A stretch of DNA of 5,812 bases from an uncultured Bacillota bacterium (GTDB lineage: Bacteria; Bacillota; Clostridia; Peptostreptococcales; Anaerovoracaceae): assembly GCA_946541435.1 (NCBI GenBank), contig CAMNJK010000108.1, forward strand, positions 1 to 5,812, given 5' to 3'. The position numbers and the translations under genes are program-made. Under the pieces are notes generated by a model. That model was not told the origin of the DNA. It ran no database searches and saw nothing but the letters and a program-made list of their open reading frames with translations. Of the stretch, positions 5,460 to 5,812 are shown piece by piece (position 1 is the stretch's first letter; each line of letters starts with the position of its first letter).

Positions 5460-5812
5460 TTATCTGAAGTATTCTACTGCTGCTTCGAACATGTGCATGT
5501 CATATTCTCCGGGCACGTTCTTGTACAGGTTCGCGCCCACACGCTCCGCGTGGCCCATCTTGCCGAAGACACGGCCGTCCGGGGAGGTCATGCCTTCGAT
5601 GGCATACATGGAACCGTTGGGGTTGAACATGATGTCGTCCGTGGGTTTTCCGTCAAAGTCCACATACTGGGTGGCGATCTGTCCGTTCTCAGCCAGTTCG
5701 GCCAGTACATGATCCGGCGCGATCAGCCGTCCCTCACCGTGGGAGATGGGCACCGTGTAGACCTGGCCCAGGCCAGCCTTTGCAAGCCAGGGGGACTTGT
5801 CGGAAGCCACCC
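5460..5812 (-). CDS. purL: Phosphoribosylformylglycinamidine synthase, C-terminal glutaminase part (5' end beyond window)
   Basis: The last 117 or so codons of FGAM synthase, which converts FGAR to FGAM with ATP and glutamine in step four of purine synthesis. The visible part is the end of the class I glutamine amidotransferase domain: SPWL, ISHGEGRL, QIATQYVDFDGKPTDD, NPNGSMYAIEGMTSPDGRVFGKMGHAER. The GHAER motif contributes the catalytic His (codon 5550-5552) and Glu (5544-5546); the nucleophilic Cys lies outside the window. This ending is found both in the large fused PurL (about 1,200-1,300 residues, in many Clostridia, Bacteroidota and Proteobacteria) and in stand-alone PurQ. The long C-terminal form with EGMTSPDGRVFGKMGHAER followed by a tail favours the fused enzyme, but the window cannot prove it. 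The stop TAA is followed directly by an intrinsic terminator, so this gene ends its operon. Confidence 0.88.
   Translation of the reverse strand, partial: VASDKSPWLAKAGLGQVYTVPISHGEGRLIAPDHVLAELAENGQIATQYVDFDGKPTDDIMFNPNGSMYAIEGMTSPDGRVFGKMGHAERVGANLYKNVPGEYDMHMFEAAVEYFR

Overview
The window looks like chromosomal DNA of a GC-rich member of the Bacillota, most likely Clostridia. The evidence is near-consensus TTGACA/TATAAT promoters in an otherwise GC-rich sequence, strong AGGAGG-type ribosome binding sites, an intrinsic terminator with a T-run, and a FocA-type formate/nitrite channel typical of a fermenting anaerobe. The lineage is an inference from style; no RNA gene or taxonomic marker is present to fix it.

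Layout. Positions 1-2065 (minus strand) hold a two-gene operon: a FabF-type beta-ketoacyl synthase (827-2065), then 28 bp later a formate/nitrite transporter (FNT) gene that runs off the left edge (1-798). A LysR-type regulator is read away from it (2225-3172, plus strand). The 159-bp intergenic region carries a clear promoter for the regulator and an extended -10 lying directly on the fabF start. Convergent with the regulator, across only 27 bp, is a second minus-strand operon (3200-5328): a class I AMP-forming acyl-CoA ligase with unusual core motifs, then a hotdog-fold YbgC/4-hydroxybenzoyl-CoA-type thioesterase. Its promoter matches the sigma-A consensus exactly and is overlapped by a 21-bp dyad. 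At the right edge (5460-5812) is the 3' end of purL (FGAM synthase, glutaminase domain), closed by an intrinsic terminator that separates purine synthesis from the acyl genes.

How the genes may work together. Four of the six genes act on carboxylates or acyl thioesters: activation (ligase), release (thioesterase), Claisen condensation (ketoacyl synthase) and transport of a small monocarboxylate (FNT). The divergent LysR is the obvious candidate regulator of the synthase-transporter operon. No acyl carrier protein, ketoreductase, dehydratase or acyltransferase gene is visible, so a complete pathway cannot be claimed. No mobile element, CRISPR array, tRNA, rRNA or riboswitch was recognised. Every gap between genes is shorter than 160 bp and is described in the entries.
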